A stretch of DNA of 64,000 nucleotides from ZC4RG20 sp036381515 (GTDB lineage Bacteria > Pseudomonadota > Gammaproteobacteria > Steroidobacterales > Rariloculaceae), in assembly GCA_036381515.1 (NCBI GenBank), contig DASVCR010000074.1, forward strand, positions 74,413-138,412. Reading direction: 5' to 3'. A program made the position numbers and the translations under genes. Under the pieces are notes generated by a model. It was not told the origin of the DNA and did no database searches. It saw only the letters and a program-made list of their open reading frames with translations. The number at the start of each line of letters is the position of its first letter. Position 1 is the stretch's first letter. This document shows, in pieces, positions 34,891 through 43,159 of the stretch.

Positions 34891-35292
34891 ATGGGAATGA
34901 TCAGAACGCTGATGTCGGCGAGCGCGGCGCTCGCTTTCGCTGTCGCATGGGCTTGCGCGCACGCCCATCACTCGTTCTCGGCGGAGTTCGACATCGGCCA
35001 GCCGGTCGAGATCACCGGCACCGTGACGGATATCGAGTGGACGAACCCGCACACCTGGGTGCACATGGAAGCGACCGACGCCGACGGCAACAAGACGCAG
35101 TGGGCGGTCGAGCTGCTCGGCGTGAACGCGCTCGCACGAAGCGGCCTCACGCGCCGGACGCTGAAGCCGGGCGACATGATCAAGGTCAAAGGCTACCGCG
35201 CGCGGAACGGCACGACCACGGCGAACGCGTCGTCGATGGTCCGCGCCGACACCGGCGAGCCGCTATGGACGAGCTCGGGCGAGGAGGAGTGA
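34891..35292 (+). CDS. DUF6152 family periplasmic protein
   Basis: 133 residues with a signal peptide ending AHAHHS. The HHS motif lies right at the mature start and the core reads PVEITGTVTDIEWTNPHTWV, then LKPGDMIKVKGYRARNGTT. This fits a small OB-like barrel. Function unknown. It shares a divergent promoter region with the GxWEGD gene 33711-34793. ATG 34891 begins MGMIRTLM; a second ATG two codons later is also possible. Confidence 0.8.
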   Translation: MGMIRTLMSASAALAFAVAWACAHAHHSFSAEFDIGQPVEITGTVTDIEWTNPHTWVHMEATDADGNKTQWAVELLGVNALARSGLTRRTLKPGDMIKVKGYRARNGTTTANASSMVRADTGEPLWTSSGEEE

Positions 35293-35315
35293 TCGCGATC
35301 CCGGCGTGCGGAAAA

Positions 35316-35391
35316 TGTGTCAGACACAATCATCGGAAGAAAAATGTGTCAGACACCATTTTTAGCGAAAAAGGTGTCTGACACCGTTTTT
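35316..35391. repeat. Three GTGTCAGACAC palindromic units between convergent genes
   Basis: Units at 35316-35327, 35340-35363 and 35368-35391 share the palindromic core GTGTC-A/T-GACAC. The second has AAAAATG and CATTTTT flanks, the third AAAAAGG and CGTTTTT. Each of these two would form a long hairpin with A/T tails on both sides, fit for a bidirectional terminator. The DUF6152 gene ends at 35292 and the cytochrome gene at 35417, so the units lie between convergent ends. Confidence 0.85.
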
Positions 35392-35416
35392 CGTTTTCGG
35401 CGTCAACGCCTGAGCG

Positions 35417-36862
35417 TCACAGCGTCTTGATGTACTCGAGCAGCGCGCGGCGCTCGTCGTCGGTCAGCTCGTCGCCGAACGTGTGGCCGGCGTTCGAGTA
35501 GCCGTAGAGCGTCGTGTCGTAGATCCGCTCGCGCTCCCGCTCGTTCGCCGCGTCCGCCTTGCCGTGGTCGAGCTCGCGGTACCTCCAGCCGAGCACGTCC
35601 GGATCGTAGTCGCGAGAATCGAAGCTTCGGGTCCAGTACGTCGGGCGCTTGCGGCTGTCGAGCAGCGCCTCGAGCGTCGGCACCGAGCCGTTGTGCAGGA
35701 ACGGCGCCGTGATCCAGACGCCGTCGAGCGGCGGCGCGACGTAGCCCAGCGCCGGGCGCGCCTCGGCGAGCTCGCCGTACCACGAGCGGTTGAACCAGCT
35801 CATGAAGCGATCCGAATCGTCGTAGGCCTGCCGCGCGTAGGCCGGGTCCGTGCCGACGACGTCGAGCGGCACGAGCCGGTTCGGATACTCGCCGTCGTCA
35901 CCCTCGCCGCCGTCACCATAAGTGCCGTGACACGACGAGCAGTGCTCGACGAAGACAGGCTCGCCCTGCGCGGCGAGCGCGTCGTCGATGGGGTACGGAT
36001 ACGCGGGCGGCTCGAGCGACGCGATGAACGCGCGGACGTGCGTGAACATCTCGTCGATCCGCTCGGCCTCGTCGACGCTGTCCGTGCAGACGAGCGACTT
36101 CATCATCATGAAGCGCACGTGATCGCCGCGCCCCATCCCGTTGTAGAACATCGCGTGCTTCTTGCCCACTCGCCACCACGGCGGGACGCTGATCGGCAGC
36201 GGCCGCTTGGGCGGCGGCTCGAGCCGCGGCTCGTCTGACCACTCGAGCGTCTTCGGATCGCGGTGCGCGATCAGCGCGAGCGTCAGGTTCGGCGCGGGAT
36301 TGACGCCGACGGTGTCGGTGATCATGTACGGCGCGATCGCCGCGATGCGATCGGCCCATTTCCGCCACGCCGCGGCCTGGTCCGGCCCGAGCACGTAAGC
36401 GCCGACCGCGTCCGCGAGCTCGGTCGGATCGTCCGTGAAATCGAGCGACTCGTTGCCGAGCCCGATGACCGGCTCGCCGTCGAACAGCGCGCCGTGACAC
36501 AGAAGGCAGTTCGCGTTCGCGATCTCGACGCCGTGCTCGTCCTCCGAGACGCTCATGTAGTAAGGCAACGCATCGGTGCGCGCGGCGCCCTCGTCGCCGC
36601 CGACGCCGGGCGCACCGCTGACGCGCCGCCACGCCGAGTACGGCATGCCGCATGTCATGTAGCGGCCGCTCTCGATCACGTCGCGGCCGATCTCGGGATC
36701 GCCTTGGCGCTGCTCGGCGGGCGGGATCGGACCGGGCTCGGCCTTCACGAGGGCGTCCTCGGGGCCGCTGCAGCCCGCAACGAGCAGCAGAGCCGCGACA
36801 GCCGCGAGCGCCGGCACGCGGGCGATCGGCGTGCGTGGGCGGGATCTGACGTGTCCGTTCAT
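35417..36862 (-). CDS. Di-heme c-type cytochrome lipoprotein (MauG/RoxA-like)
   Basis: 481 residues from ATG 36862, which overlaps the stop of the upstream gene (ATGA). Lipoprotein signal LLLVAGC with Cys31. Two heme motifs: CLLCH at 119-123 and CSSCH at 308-312. The C-terminal PPLDGVWITAPFLHNGSVPT then LEALL is the hallmark of the di-heme peroxidase/MauG/RoxA superfamily. A CGM at 71-73 could be a further ligand region. It should be anchored in the envelope and do oxidative or electron-transfer chemistry; the substrate is unknown. It forms an operon with the CrtC/AttH-like protein. Confidence 0.85.
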   Translation of the reverse strand: MNGHVRSRPRTPIARVPALAAVAALLLVAGCSGPEDALVKAEPGPIPPAEQRQGDPEIGRDVIESGRYMTCGMPYSAWRRVSGAPGVGGDEGAARTDALPYYMSVSEDEHGVEIANANCLLCHGALFDGEPVIGLGNESLDFTDDPTELADAVGAYVLGPDQAAAWRKWADRIAAIAPYMITDTVGVNPAPNLTLALIAHRDPKTLEWSDEPRLEPPPKRPLPISVPPWWRVGKKHAMFYNGMGRGDHVRFMMMKSLVCTDSVDEAERIDEMFTHVRAFIASLEPPAYPYPIDDALAAQGEPVFVEHCSSCHGTYGDGGEGDDGEYPNRLVPLDVVGTDPAYARQAYDDSDRFMSWFNRSWYGELAEARPALGYVAPPLDGVWITAPFLHNGSVPTLEALLDSRKRPTYWTRSFDSRDYDPDVLGWRYRELDHGKADAANERERERIYDTTLYGYSNAGHTFGDELTDDERRALLEYIKTL

Positions 36863-38220
36863 GGCTCGGCGTATCCGTTCAGCTGGACGAAACCGCTGCC
36901 GGCCGCGGTCCCGTCGATTCGGACCGGACCTGCCCAGAATTGCAGCCACGTTTCGCCTTCATGATCCGCTTCGATCGGCGTCAGCGTCGTCTCGATGTCG
37001 CGGCCGGGCACTCGCAGGCTCCAGCGTAGCGGATAGCGCGTGCCGGTGCGCGGGCTCGTCCAATAATCCATCGGCTCGAGCGTGACGTCGTCATCGGCGA
37101 GCGGCACGGCCGAGCCCTGCGGATCGATCAGGAGCGCCGTCGTCGTCGCCGTGCGCTCGTCGCCGGCGCGCCGGCGATGCGTGCGCACGAGGATCAGCTC
37201 GCTGCCGTCGTCGAGATGCAGCGAGAAGCGGTCGTTGCCGACGGGGCCGCCCGGAAGCGGCAGCTCACCCCATGCGTGCTCGAGCGCGAAGACGCCGTCG
37301 ACGTCGAATCGACGCCCGTCCGCGACGAGCGTACCGCGAGCGCGAAGGCGCGGCTGTACGTAGAACTGGAACGGCGCGGCTCGTGCGCCGCTCCCGCCTG
37401 CGACGTCGCTCGCCGTGATCGGGCGTTTCATGTCGCGCAGCTCGAGGTCGAGCTCGAGCCCGTCCGTGCCGAGATGGAGCGCAAAGCCGGGCGCGTCCGC
37501 GGTCCGGCCCGCATCCGGCTCGAGCTCCACGAGCTGCCAGTTCTCGATCCAGACGCGGACCGGCGGCGCAGTCGCGCCGGCGAGCCCGAGCGCGCCGCGG
37601 CTGAGCTTGCCGTCGGTGCGGAGCCCTGTGCCCGTCGGTGCCGAGATCGAGAAGAGGCCGGCATAGATCTGCGACGTGCTCCACGCGGATGCCGGCGCGG
37701 CGGATTCCAGCTCGGCAGCGTTGAGCTCGGTGGATTCGCCCTCAACGGGCTCCAGCTCGGCGGATTCGCCCTCAACGGGCTCCAGCTCGGCGGATTCGGT
37801 CTCTGCCTCTGCCCCGATTCCGATCGTTGCGCGCTCGGCTCCGGTTTGCCCGCTCGCCCCGGCTTCCGACCGAAGCGCGATCCGCATCAGCAGCCACTGC
37901 ACGCCGAGCATCGGCACGTCGGCGCCGCTTGCGTCGTTCAGCGTGCCGCTCAGATACCACCACTCGGTGCGATACGCGTCGTGCGCGCGATGATCGGCGG
38001 GGAACTCGAACGCCCAGCGCGGCGGCGGCTGCGGAAAGTCGTCGTCGACCGACGCCGCGAGCAGCGCGAACGGCGAAACGCCGAGCATGTCGGCCGCGTC
38101 GCGCCCGCGCGCGGGATCGGACGCGCCGCGCAATGAAGCTGCGATCGCGAGGACTGCGGCGACGGCCGCGATGACCGCTGCCGCGATCCATCGCGGACGG
38201 CGGTGCACGCTGACGTTCAT
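36859..38220 (-). CDS. CrtC/AttH lipocalin-like protein
   Basis: 453 residues with one N-terminal membrane/signal helix (WIAAAVIAAVAAVLAIAASL, 11-30). The conserved TEWWYLSGTLNDA motif and later FALEHAWGELPLPGGPVGND match the double-lipocalin hydroxyneurosporene-synthase (CrtC)/AttH family. Known members include carotenoid hydratases and terpene-modifying enzymes. A 10-residue Glu-rich repeat (ESAELEPVEG) is inserted near residue 140 between strands. It is first in an operon with the di-heme cytochrome, which suggests oxidation of a hydrophobic substrate in the envelope (inference). Confidence 0.8.
   Translation of the reverse strand: MNVSVHRRPRWIAAAVIAAVAAVLAIAASLRGASDPARGRDAADMLGVSPFALLAASVDDDFPQPPPRWAFEFPADHRAHDAYRTEWWYLSGTLNDASGADVPMLGVQWLLMRIALRSEAGASGQTGAERATIGIGAEAETESAELEPVEGESAELEPVEGESTELNAAELESAAPASAWSTSQIYAGLFSISAPTGTGLRTDGKLSRGALGLAGATAPPVRVWIENWQLVELEPDAGRTADAPGFALHLGTDGLELDLELRDMKRPITASDVAGGSGARAAPFQFYVQPRLRARGTLVADGRRFDVDGVFALEHAWGELPLPGGPVGNDRFSLHLDDGSELILVRTHRRRAGDERTATTTALLIDPQGSAVPLADDDVTLEPMDYWTSPRTGTRYPLRWSLRVPGRDIETTLTPIEADHEGETWLQFWAGPVRIDGTAAGSGFVQLNGYAEP
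37725..37800 (-). repeat. Intragenic 30-base tandem repeat
   Basis: Two full 30-base units (37725-37754 and 37755-37784, one mismatch) and a partial third lie inside the CrtC/AttH-like gene and encode repeats of ESAELEPVEG. The period is a multiple of three, so the frame is kept. Copy number may vary between strains. Confidence 0.85.
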
Positions 38221-38299
38221 GAGGCGGAACCGATAGAGAACGCTCTTGAGGCTAGCTTCTGACCGCCGTGTCGCGCAACTTCGCAGGGCGTGCGTCGAG

Positions 38300-38749
38300 T
38301 CACGCGGTCGCAGGAACGGCGGCGAGCGTCAACCGCGAGACGCAGACGAGCTGACCACGGTCGTTCTTGATCTCGATGTTCCAGACCTGGCTCGATCGGC
38401 CGATGTGCACCGGGCGCGCCGTGCCGGTCACGATCGATCCCTCGGGGACCGGACGCAGGTGATTCGCATTGATCTCCTGCCCGACGAAGTGACGCGTGCG
38501 GTCGTGATTCGCCGCGTTCGCCGCGAGACTGCCGATCGTCTCGGCCAGCACGACCGACGCGCCGCCGTGCAGCATGCGCATCGGCTGACAGGTGCGGTGA
38601 TCGACGGGCATCGTGGCGGTCAGGTAATCCGGACCGAGCTCGGTCAGGTCGATGCCGATGTGCTCCGCGAGCGTGTCGGGCAGACGCTCGCGAAGGCGTT
38701 CGAGCGTGACCTCCGGGCGCCAGAGATTTTCCGCCGCGTTGCTCGTCAT
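38300..38749 (-). CDS. Hotdog-fold thioesterase (MenI/PaaI-like)
   Basis: 149 residues. The hotdog motif is MRMLHGGASVVLAETIGSLA, with the catalytic Glu in VLAETIG and the HGG turn as in YbdB/YdiI/MenI. GQEINANHLRPVPEGSIVTG and SQVWNIEIKNDRGQLVCVSR follow. The likely reaction is hydrolysis of an aromatic or small acyl-CoA. It is divergent from the YjbR gene at 38816. Confidence 0.88.
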   Translation of the reverse strand: MTSNAAENLWRPEVTLERLRERLPDTLAEHIGIDLTELGPDYLTATMPVDHRTCQPMRMLHGGASVVLAETIGSLAANAANHDRTRHFVGQEINANHLRPVPEGSIVTGTARPVHIGRSSQVWNIEIKNDRGQLVCVSRLTLAAVPATA

Positions 38750-38815
38750 GCCGGATTCGCCTGTTTATGCGTAGGATGGTAAACGAAGCATCGAGCGTCG
38801 ACGAGGAAGAGCGCG

Positions 38816-39214
38816 ATGAACGAGCTGACGATGCGCCCCGACCGCCTCGAGCGGCTTCGCAAGATCTGTCTCGCATTGCCGGACGCTACCGAGAAGATCG
38901 CGTGGGGCGATCCGACGTGGCGCGTGCGGGACAAGATCTTCGCGATGGCCAAGGGGAACTACCCGGGCGGCCGGCCCTCCGTTTGGATGAAAGGACGCGA
39001 CGGCACGCAGGAATCCCTGATCGCGCTCGATCCCGACGGCTTCTTCGTGCCGCCCTACGTCGGCCACAAGGGCTGGATCGGCGTATGGATGGATCGGCCG
39101 CGCATCAAGTGGTCGATGCTCGAGGATCTAATCGCGGAAAGCTATACCCTCGTCGCGAAGCCGAGGAAACGGAAAATCGGGGTCAGAGCCCATTTTCCCG
39201 CTTCGCGGAAATAA
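38816..39214 (+). CDS. MmcQ/YjbR family protein with repeat-derived C-terminus
   Basis: 132 residues. The MmcQ/YjbR fold (a double-wing DNA-binding-like domain) is shown by LERLRKICLALPDATEKIAW, FAMAKGNYPGGRPSVWMKG, PPYVGHKGWIGVWMD and a terminal IAESYTLVAKPRKR. The last about 13 residues (KIGVRAHFPASRK) are translated from a GGGGTCAGAGCCC repeat unit, so the native stop has been replaced. Function of the family is unknown. Confidence 0.82.
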   Translation: MNELTMRPDRLERLRKICLALPDATEKIAWGDPTWRVRDKIFAMAKGNYPGGRPSVWMKGRDGTQESLIALDPDGFFVPPYVGHKGWIGVWMDRPRIKWSMLEDLIAESYTLVAKPRKRKIGVRAHFPASRK

Positions 39215-40015
39215 GGGCTTGGGGAAATCGGGGTCGGGAAATCGGGGTCGGGAAATCGGGGTCAGAGCCCTTTTTGGGGGGAAATCGGGGGCAGAGCTCT
39301 TTTCCGGGAAATTGGGGTCAGAGCGCCATCTTCTGCAGGGGAATTGGGGGTCGGGGCAGAGCCCGTTTCGTGGATTGGGAGAATTTGGGCTCAACGAGGA
39401 AAGTGGGATCAGCGGGGAACTGAAGAGGGACTGAGGGCGAAGGGACTGGGGTCAGAGGGACTGGCGTCAGAGGGACTGGGGGCAGAGGGACTGAGGTCAG
39501 AGGGACCGGGGCAGAGGAACTGGGGTCCAGAGGGACTGGGCGCAGAGTGACCGGTATCAGAGTGACCCCGGGGTCAGAGAGACTGGGATCAGAGGGACTG
39601 GGATCAGAGCCCTTTTTCCGAGAGTCCTTTTTTCTCCACCTTTCTTTTCAGAGTGCGGGAAATGGGCACACCTCAATTTCCAGAGGCGGGGAAAATGGGC
39701 TCTGACCCCAGTTTCCCTTTCCCTCCCCTAAGGCCGGGAAACGGGCTCTGACCCCAGTTCCCTCACGGCAAGGCGGGAAACGGGCTCTGACCCCAATTTC
39801 CGGCGGTGAGGGAAACTGTGGTTAGGAAGAAATTGGGTGTGACCCCAGTTTCCCTCACCGCGAGGCGGGAAAACGGGCCTTCACCGCAATTCCCCGGAAA
39901 AGGGCTCTGACCCCAATCTTTTTAGGGCTCTGACCCGATTTTCGAAAAGGGCTCTGACCCGAATTAATTTAGGGCTCTGACCCCGATTTTTCTGACCCCG
40001 ATTTTTGCGGACCCG
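39172..40015. repeat. Large GGGGTCAGAGCCC array between convergent genes
   Basis: More than 800 bases. Plus-oriented units follow the YjbR gene (39172-39330) and minus-oriented units precede the end of the sugar dehydrogenase gene (about 39690-40015), so each side reads in the sense of its own gene. In between (about 39425-39615) is a derived tandem series of about 18-base units, AGAGGGACTGGGGTC and variants. No gene was found inside. Confidence 0.9.
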
Positions 40016-40024
40016 ATTTCCGGC

Positions 40025-41182
40025 TCAGTCCGCCGGCTCGATGCGCAGCACCGCGCCGTCGTCCTCGCCGGTCAGCACGTAGAGCAGCTCGTCCGGCCCC
40101 ATCCGGATGTCGCGGATCCGCTGGCGCAGATCGGCGAGCAGCCATTCGCGGCGAAGCTCCTGCATCTCGAGGTTGAACACGATGCGCTCCACGTGGCCGG
40201 TCCCAGGAATCTCGCCGGTTCTCAAGCTGCCGACGAACACGTCGCCTTTCCATGCCGGCAGCGCGTCGCCCGTGTAGAAGGTCAAGCCGGACACTGCGAT
40301 CGATGGCATCCAATACACGATCGGATCCTCGACGCCGTCCTCCTGAAACCGCTCCGAATGCCACGGCCCCTCGTAGTCGCGGCCGAGGCTGACGCGCGGC
40401 CAGCCGTAGTCGGCGCCGGGCTTCAGCACGTTGATCTCGTCGCCGCCGTTCGGGCCGTTCTCGTTCTGCCAGATCTCGCCGGTCAGGGGATGCACCGCGA
40501 GACCGATCGTGCTCCTGTGGCCGAACGTGAACACCTCGGGCGGCTGGCGGTCGTCGCCGACGAACGGATTGTCGGCCGGCACGTCGCCGTCGGGCGTGAG
40601 GCGCAGCACGGTGCCCGATGCGGACGCGTACAACATGCCGTCATGGCCGAACGCGAGACGCGACGCGCCGCCGCGCGTAAGGAAAACGTCATCGACGTCG
40701 ACGAGCCGGTGACCGTCCCACCGCCCGCGCGCGATCGCGAGACGCGTGCCGTCGTCGACCGCTTTCGTATACGCGAAGTACACGTAGCGATTGGTCTCGA
40801 AGTTCGGGTGCAGCGCGACGTCGAAAAGCCCGGCCGAGATACCGCGCGCCACGACCTCGGGGACGCCTTCGACCGGCTCCGGGACCAGCCGGCCGTCGCG
40901 AATCAGCCGCAGACGTCCCGGCCGCTCCGTGACGAGCATGTCGCCACCGGGGAGAAACGCGATGCTCCACGGCTGCTCGAGATCGCGCGCAACGACCGAC
41001 ACGCGGATCCTCTGACCCTCCGCTGTGTCGTAGACAATCGGCTCCTTCGGCAGCGGCGGCACGACGAGCCCATCGGGCGCGACGGGGATGCCGTTTCGCA
41101 TCGGCACGTCGCGCTGCGCGAACGCCGGAAGCGCGACAGACACAACGACGAGTCCGGCCAGCCCAAAGATCGTTGTTTTCAT
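40025..41182 (-). CDS. PQQ-dependent soluble aldose sugar dehydrogenase (paralogue 3)
   Basis: 385 residues from ATG 41182 after GGGGGGAGGGTCA. Signal peptide 1-22 (GLAGLVVVSVALPAFA). Family blocks LEQPWSIAFLPGGDMLVTER, FGHRSTIGLAVHPLTGEIW, ENGPNGGDEINVLKPGADYG and DLRQRIRDIRMGPDELLYVL are intact. It is closer in length and motif spacing to paralogue 1 (1144-2346) than to paralogue 2. Expected role: periplasmic aldose oxidation with PQQ. Its 3' end adjoins a repeat array. Confidence 0.9.
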   Translation of the reverse strand: MKTTIFGLAGLVVVSVALPAFAQRDVPMRNGIPVAPDGLVVPPLPKEPIVYDTAEGQRIRVSVVARDLEQPWSIAFLPGGDMLVTERPGRLRLIRDGRLVPEPVEGVPEVVARGISAGLFDVALHPNFETNRYVYFAYTKAVDDGTRLAIARGRWDGHRLVDVDDVFLTRGGASRLAFGHDGMLYASASGTVLRLTPDGDVPADNPFVGDDRQPPEVFTFGHRSTIGLAVHPLTGEIWQNENGPNGGDEINVLKPGADYGWPRVSLGRDYEGPWHSERFQEDGVEDPIVYWMPSIAVSGLTFYTGDALPAWKGDVFVGSLRTGEIPGTGHVERIVFNLEMQELRREWLLADLRQRIRDIRMGPDELLYVLTGEDDGAVLRIEPAD

Positions 41183-41411
41183 TGACCCTCCCCCCGGCAC
41201 TTTTTGGTGGCCATGATAAACCGAAGAACGTCGTGCGGCGCAGTGTCCCGGGCGACGAAGTCGGAGGACTGTGACCTGCGCGGAGCCGCCTGAATCCGGG
41301 GGCTTCGATCGGGCGTTCGAGCCACGGCCCAATTGGACCAAAGTCCACTGTATCGCAGCGCTCGCGCTCGCAATCATGCTGCTCGACAGGCCCCGACGAG
41401 GATCTTCGGCC

Positions 41412-41996
41412 ATGAATCGAACGCGGAACCTGATCTGGCTCGTCGGATTCGCCGGAGTCACAGGCTGCGTGGCCCCAACGCAGCGGGTAGGGCAGACCGC
41501 GACCGTGAACTTCGGTGTGGTCCGCAGCGCGGAACAGATCACGCTCGACTCGAATGCGGCGCAGGGGGCAGTGGTAGGCGGGACCTTGGGCCTCATAAGC
41601 TCCCGGGGCTCCTCCCGCAATCGCAGGGTCGCCAACGGTATCTTCGGCGCGGCGCTCGGCGGCGCGGTGACCGCAGCTGCAGAAGGCAACCGCGAGGGAA
41701 TGTCATACACGGTCGCGATGCTCGACGGCTCGACGATACGGATCGTCACCGACCAGCGCGAGATTCGAATGGACGACTGTGTCGCCATCGAGCGCGTCGG
41801 TCAGACTGCCAACATCCGACGCGTCGCGGACGGCTATTGCGACGTCGCGAATCGCACGGCCGTGAATCTCGTCGTGAGTGAGACCAGGGAGGACGCCCTG
41901 GCGTGCGACAGCGCGAAGCAGGAGCTTGCGGACGCGACCACGAACGAAGAGGCGGATCTGGCGATCAGGAAGGTGGAGCTGTTATGCGATAGCTGA
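41412..41996 (+). CDS. Glycine-zipper lipoprotein
   Basis: 194 residues with a lipoprotein signal ending GVTGC. A glycine-zipper-like segment GAVVGGTLGLISS ... GIFGAALGGAVTAAAEG (about 53-90) recalls SlyB/Pcp-type outer-membrane lipoproteins. It is followed by a beta-rich tail with cysteines (DDCVAIERVGQTANIRRV, GYCDVA, LACDSAKQEL). Probably envelope-anchored, role unknown. Confidence 0.7.
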   Translation: MNRTRNLIWLVGFAGVTGCVAPTQRVGQTATVNFGVVRSAEQITLDSNAAQGAVVGGTLGLISSRGSSRNRRVANGIFGAALGGAVTAAAEGNREGMSYTVAMLDGSTIRIVTDQREIRMDDCVAIERVGQTANIRRVADGYCDVANRTAVNLVVSETREDALACDSAKQELADATTNEEADLAIRKVELLCDS

Positions 41997-42072
41997 TCCC
42001 GCCCGCAAATGCCGATCGACGCCCATTGCGGCTTCCGCTGGCAACGCGCTCGTCATGCCGGTTCATCGCGGC

Positions 42073-43089
42073 TTACTCCGGCTGCGGCACGTGATCGCGA
42101 TAACGCGCCGCGACCTCGTCGTCGCACGCTTCGGACGGCGGCGAAAACTCGAGATCCGGACGATGATCCCACTGCTGCGTCAGCGTCGCGGGCGCCTCGA
42201 GATACACCGGATCTTCGACGGTGATCTCGTAACGCAGCCGCAGGCGGTCCTCCGTCAGCGTCAGCCGTTCGACGGTGTGCTTCTGCGCGCTCGACGGCAC
42301 GTCGCCGCCGAGGCCGGAGGGGTTCGGCTCGTACGCGATCGTGTCGACGACGAGCGTGTCGCCCTCCCACCAGCCGATCGAGTGCCCGTGTCGCGAAGGC
42401 TGCACGTCCGCCGGATGCTCCGCGTTCAGGTAGACTGTGCGATACACATGGTCGCCCGAGTTATCGAAGTGCAGCACGACCGCGTCTTCGCCGATCTCGA
42501 TCGAGCGCATCTCGTCGAGCACCGCGAGGAACGGCACGGGCTCGACGAAGCAGAGCCCATCGGCAACCAGCTGCGCCCGAGCGGCCCGGGCCTCCGGCTT
42601 GAGCGGCCAGCGCGCCATCGCGCCGAAGCCGGCGCTCAGCGCCGCTCGCGACGGCGCCCATTTGCCCTCTAGGCTCTCGGCCGGCGTCAGTGTCCGATTC
42701 CGCGTATTCGCCGCGTAAAACGGATGGATCTCGCCGTCCTCGGTCGTGACGTCGAGAATGCGGACCTGCTTGCCCCAGCCGCCGCGATTCGGGTTGGCGC
42801 GCATCACGACCGGCGTGCCGGGCTGAAGCGCCTCGCGGCGCAGCCCGTCGACGAGCGCCTGCGTGATCGCGAGCCCTTCGCCTTCGACGATCGCCGGCTT
42901 GCCGTCCGGGCCGATCGTCTCGACGAGCAGATACATGTGCGGGTTCTTCCAGTCGAAGCGGTGAACTGTTCCTTCGATCAGTATTTCCTTCGACGTGTCG
43001 AACATCGCCTGGCTGTGATGAGCGAGCGCGGGCGCGCCGAAGGGCAGCGCTGCTGCAAGAGCACCGATGGCGACCGGCCGGAATGTCAT
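42073..43089 (-). CDS. Fusion of DUF6152 and GxWEGD domains
   Basis: 338 residues from ATG 43089 (CAGGGGG upstream), signal peptide 1-23. The N-terminal DUF6152 domain has HHS at 24-26, LIEGTVHRFDWKNPHMYLLV and QPGTPVVMRANPN. The C-terminal domain has SLEGKW (139-144, equivalent of DFTGVW), GWWEGDTLVVDTIAYEP (239 onward) and VERLTLTEDRLRLRYEITVE. Elsewhere in the window these two domains are separate neighbouring genes, so this single chain links their function directly. The activity itself is unknown. Confidence 0.82.
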   Translation of the reverse strand: MTFRPVAIGALAAALPFGAPALAHHSQAMFDTSKEILIEGTVHRFDWKNPHMYLLVETIGPDGKPAIVEGEGLAITQALVDGLRREALQPGTPVVMRANPNRGGWGKQVRILDVTTEDGEIHPFYAANTRNRTLTPAESLEGKWAPSRAALSAGFGAMARWPLKPEARAARAQLVADGLCFVEPVPFLAVLDEMRSIEIGEDAVVLHFDNSGDHVYRTVYLNAEHPADVQPSRHGHSIGWWEGDTLVVDTIAYEPNPSGLGGDVPSSAQKHTVERLTLTEDRLRLRYEITVEDPVYLEAPATLTQQWDHRPDLEFSPPSEACDDEVAARYRDHVPQPE

Positions 43090-43159
43090 GTCGAACCCCC
43101 TGAGCAAGCAGGTAGTCGCATCATAATGACTCCGGCGGCGAGGCGGCAAATCCCTCGGC

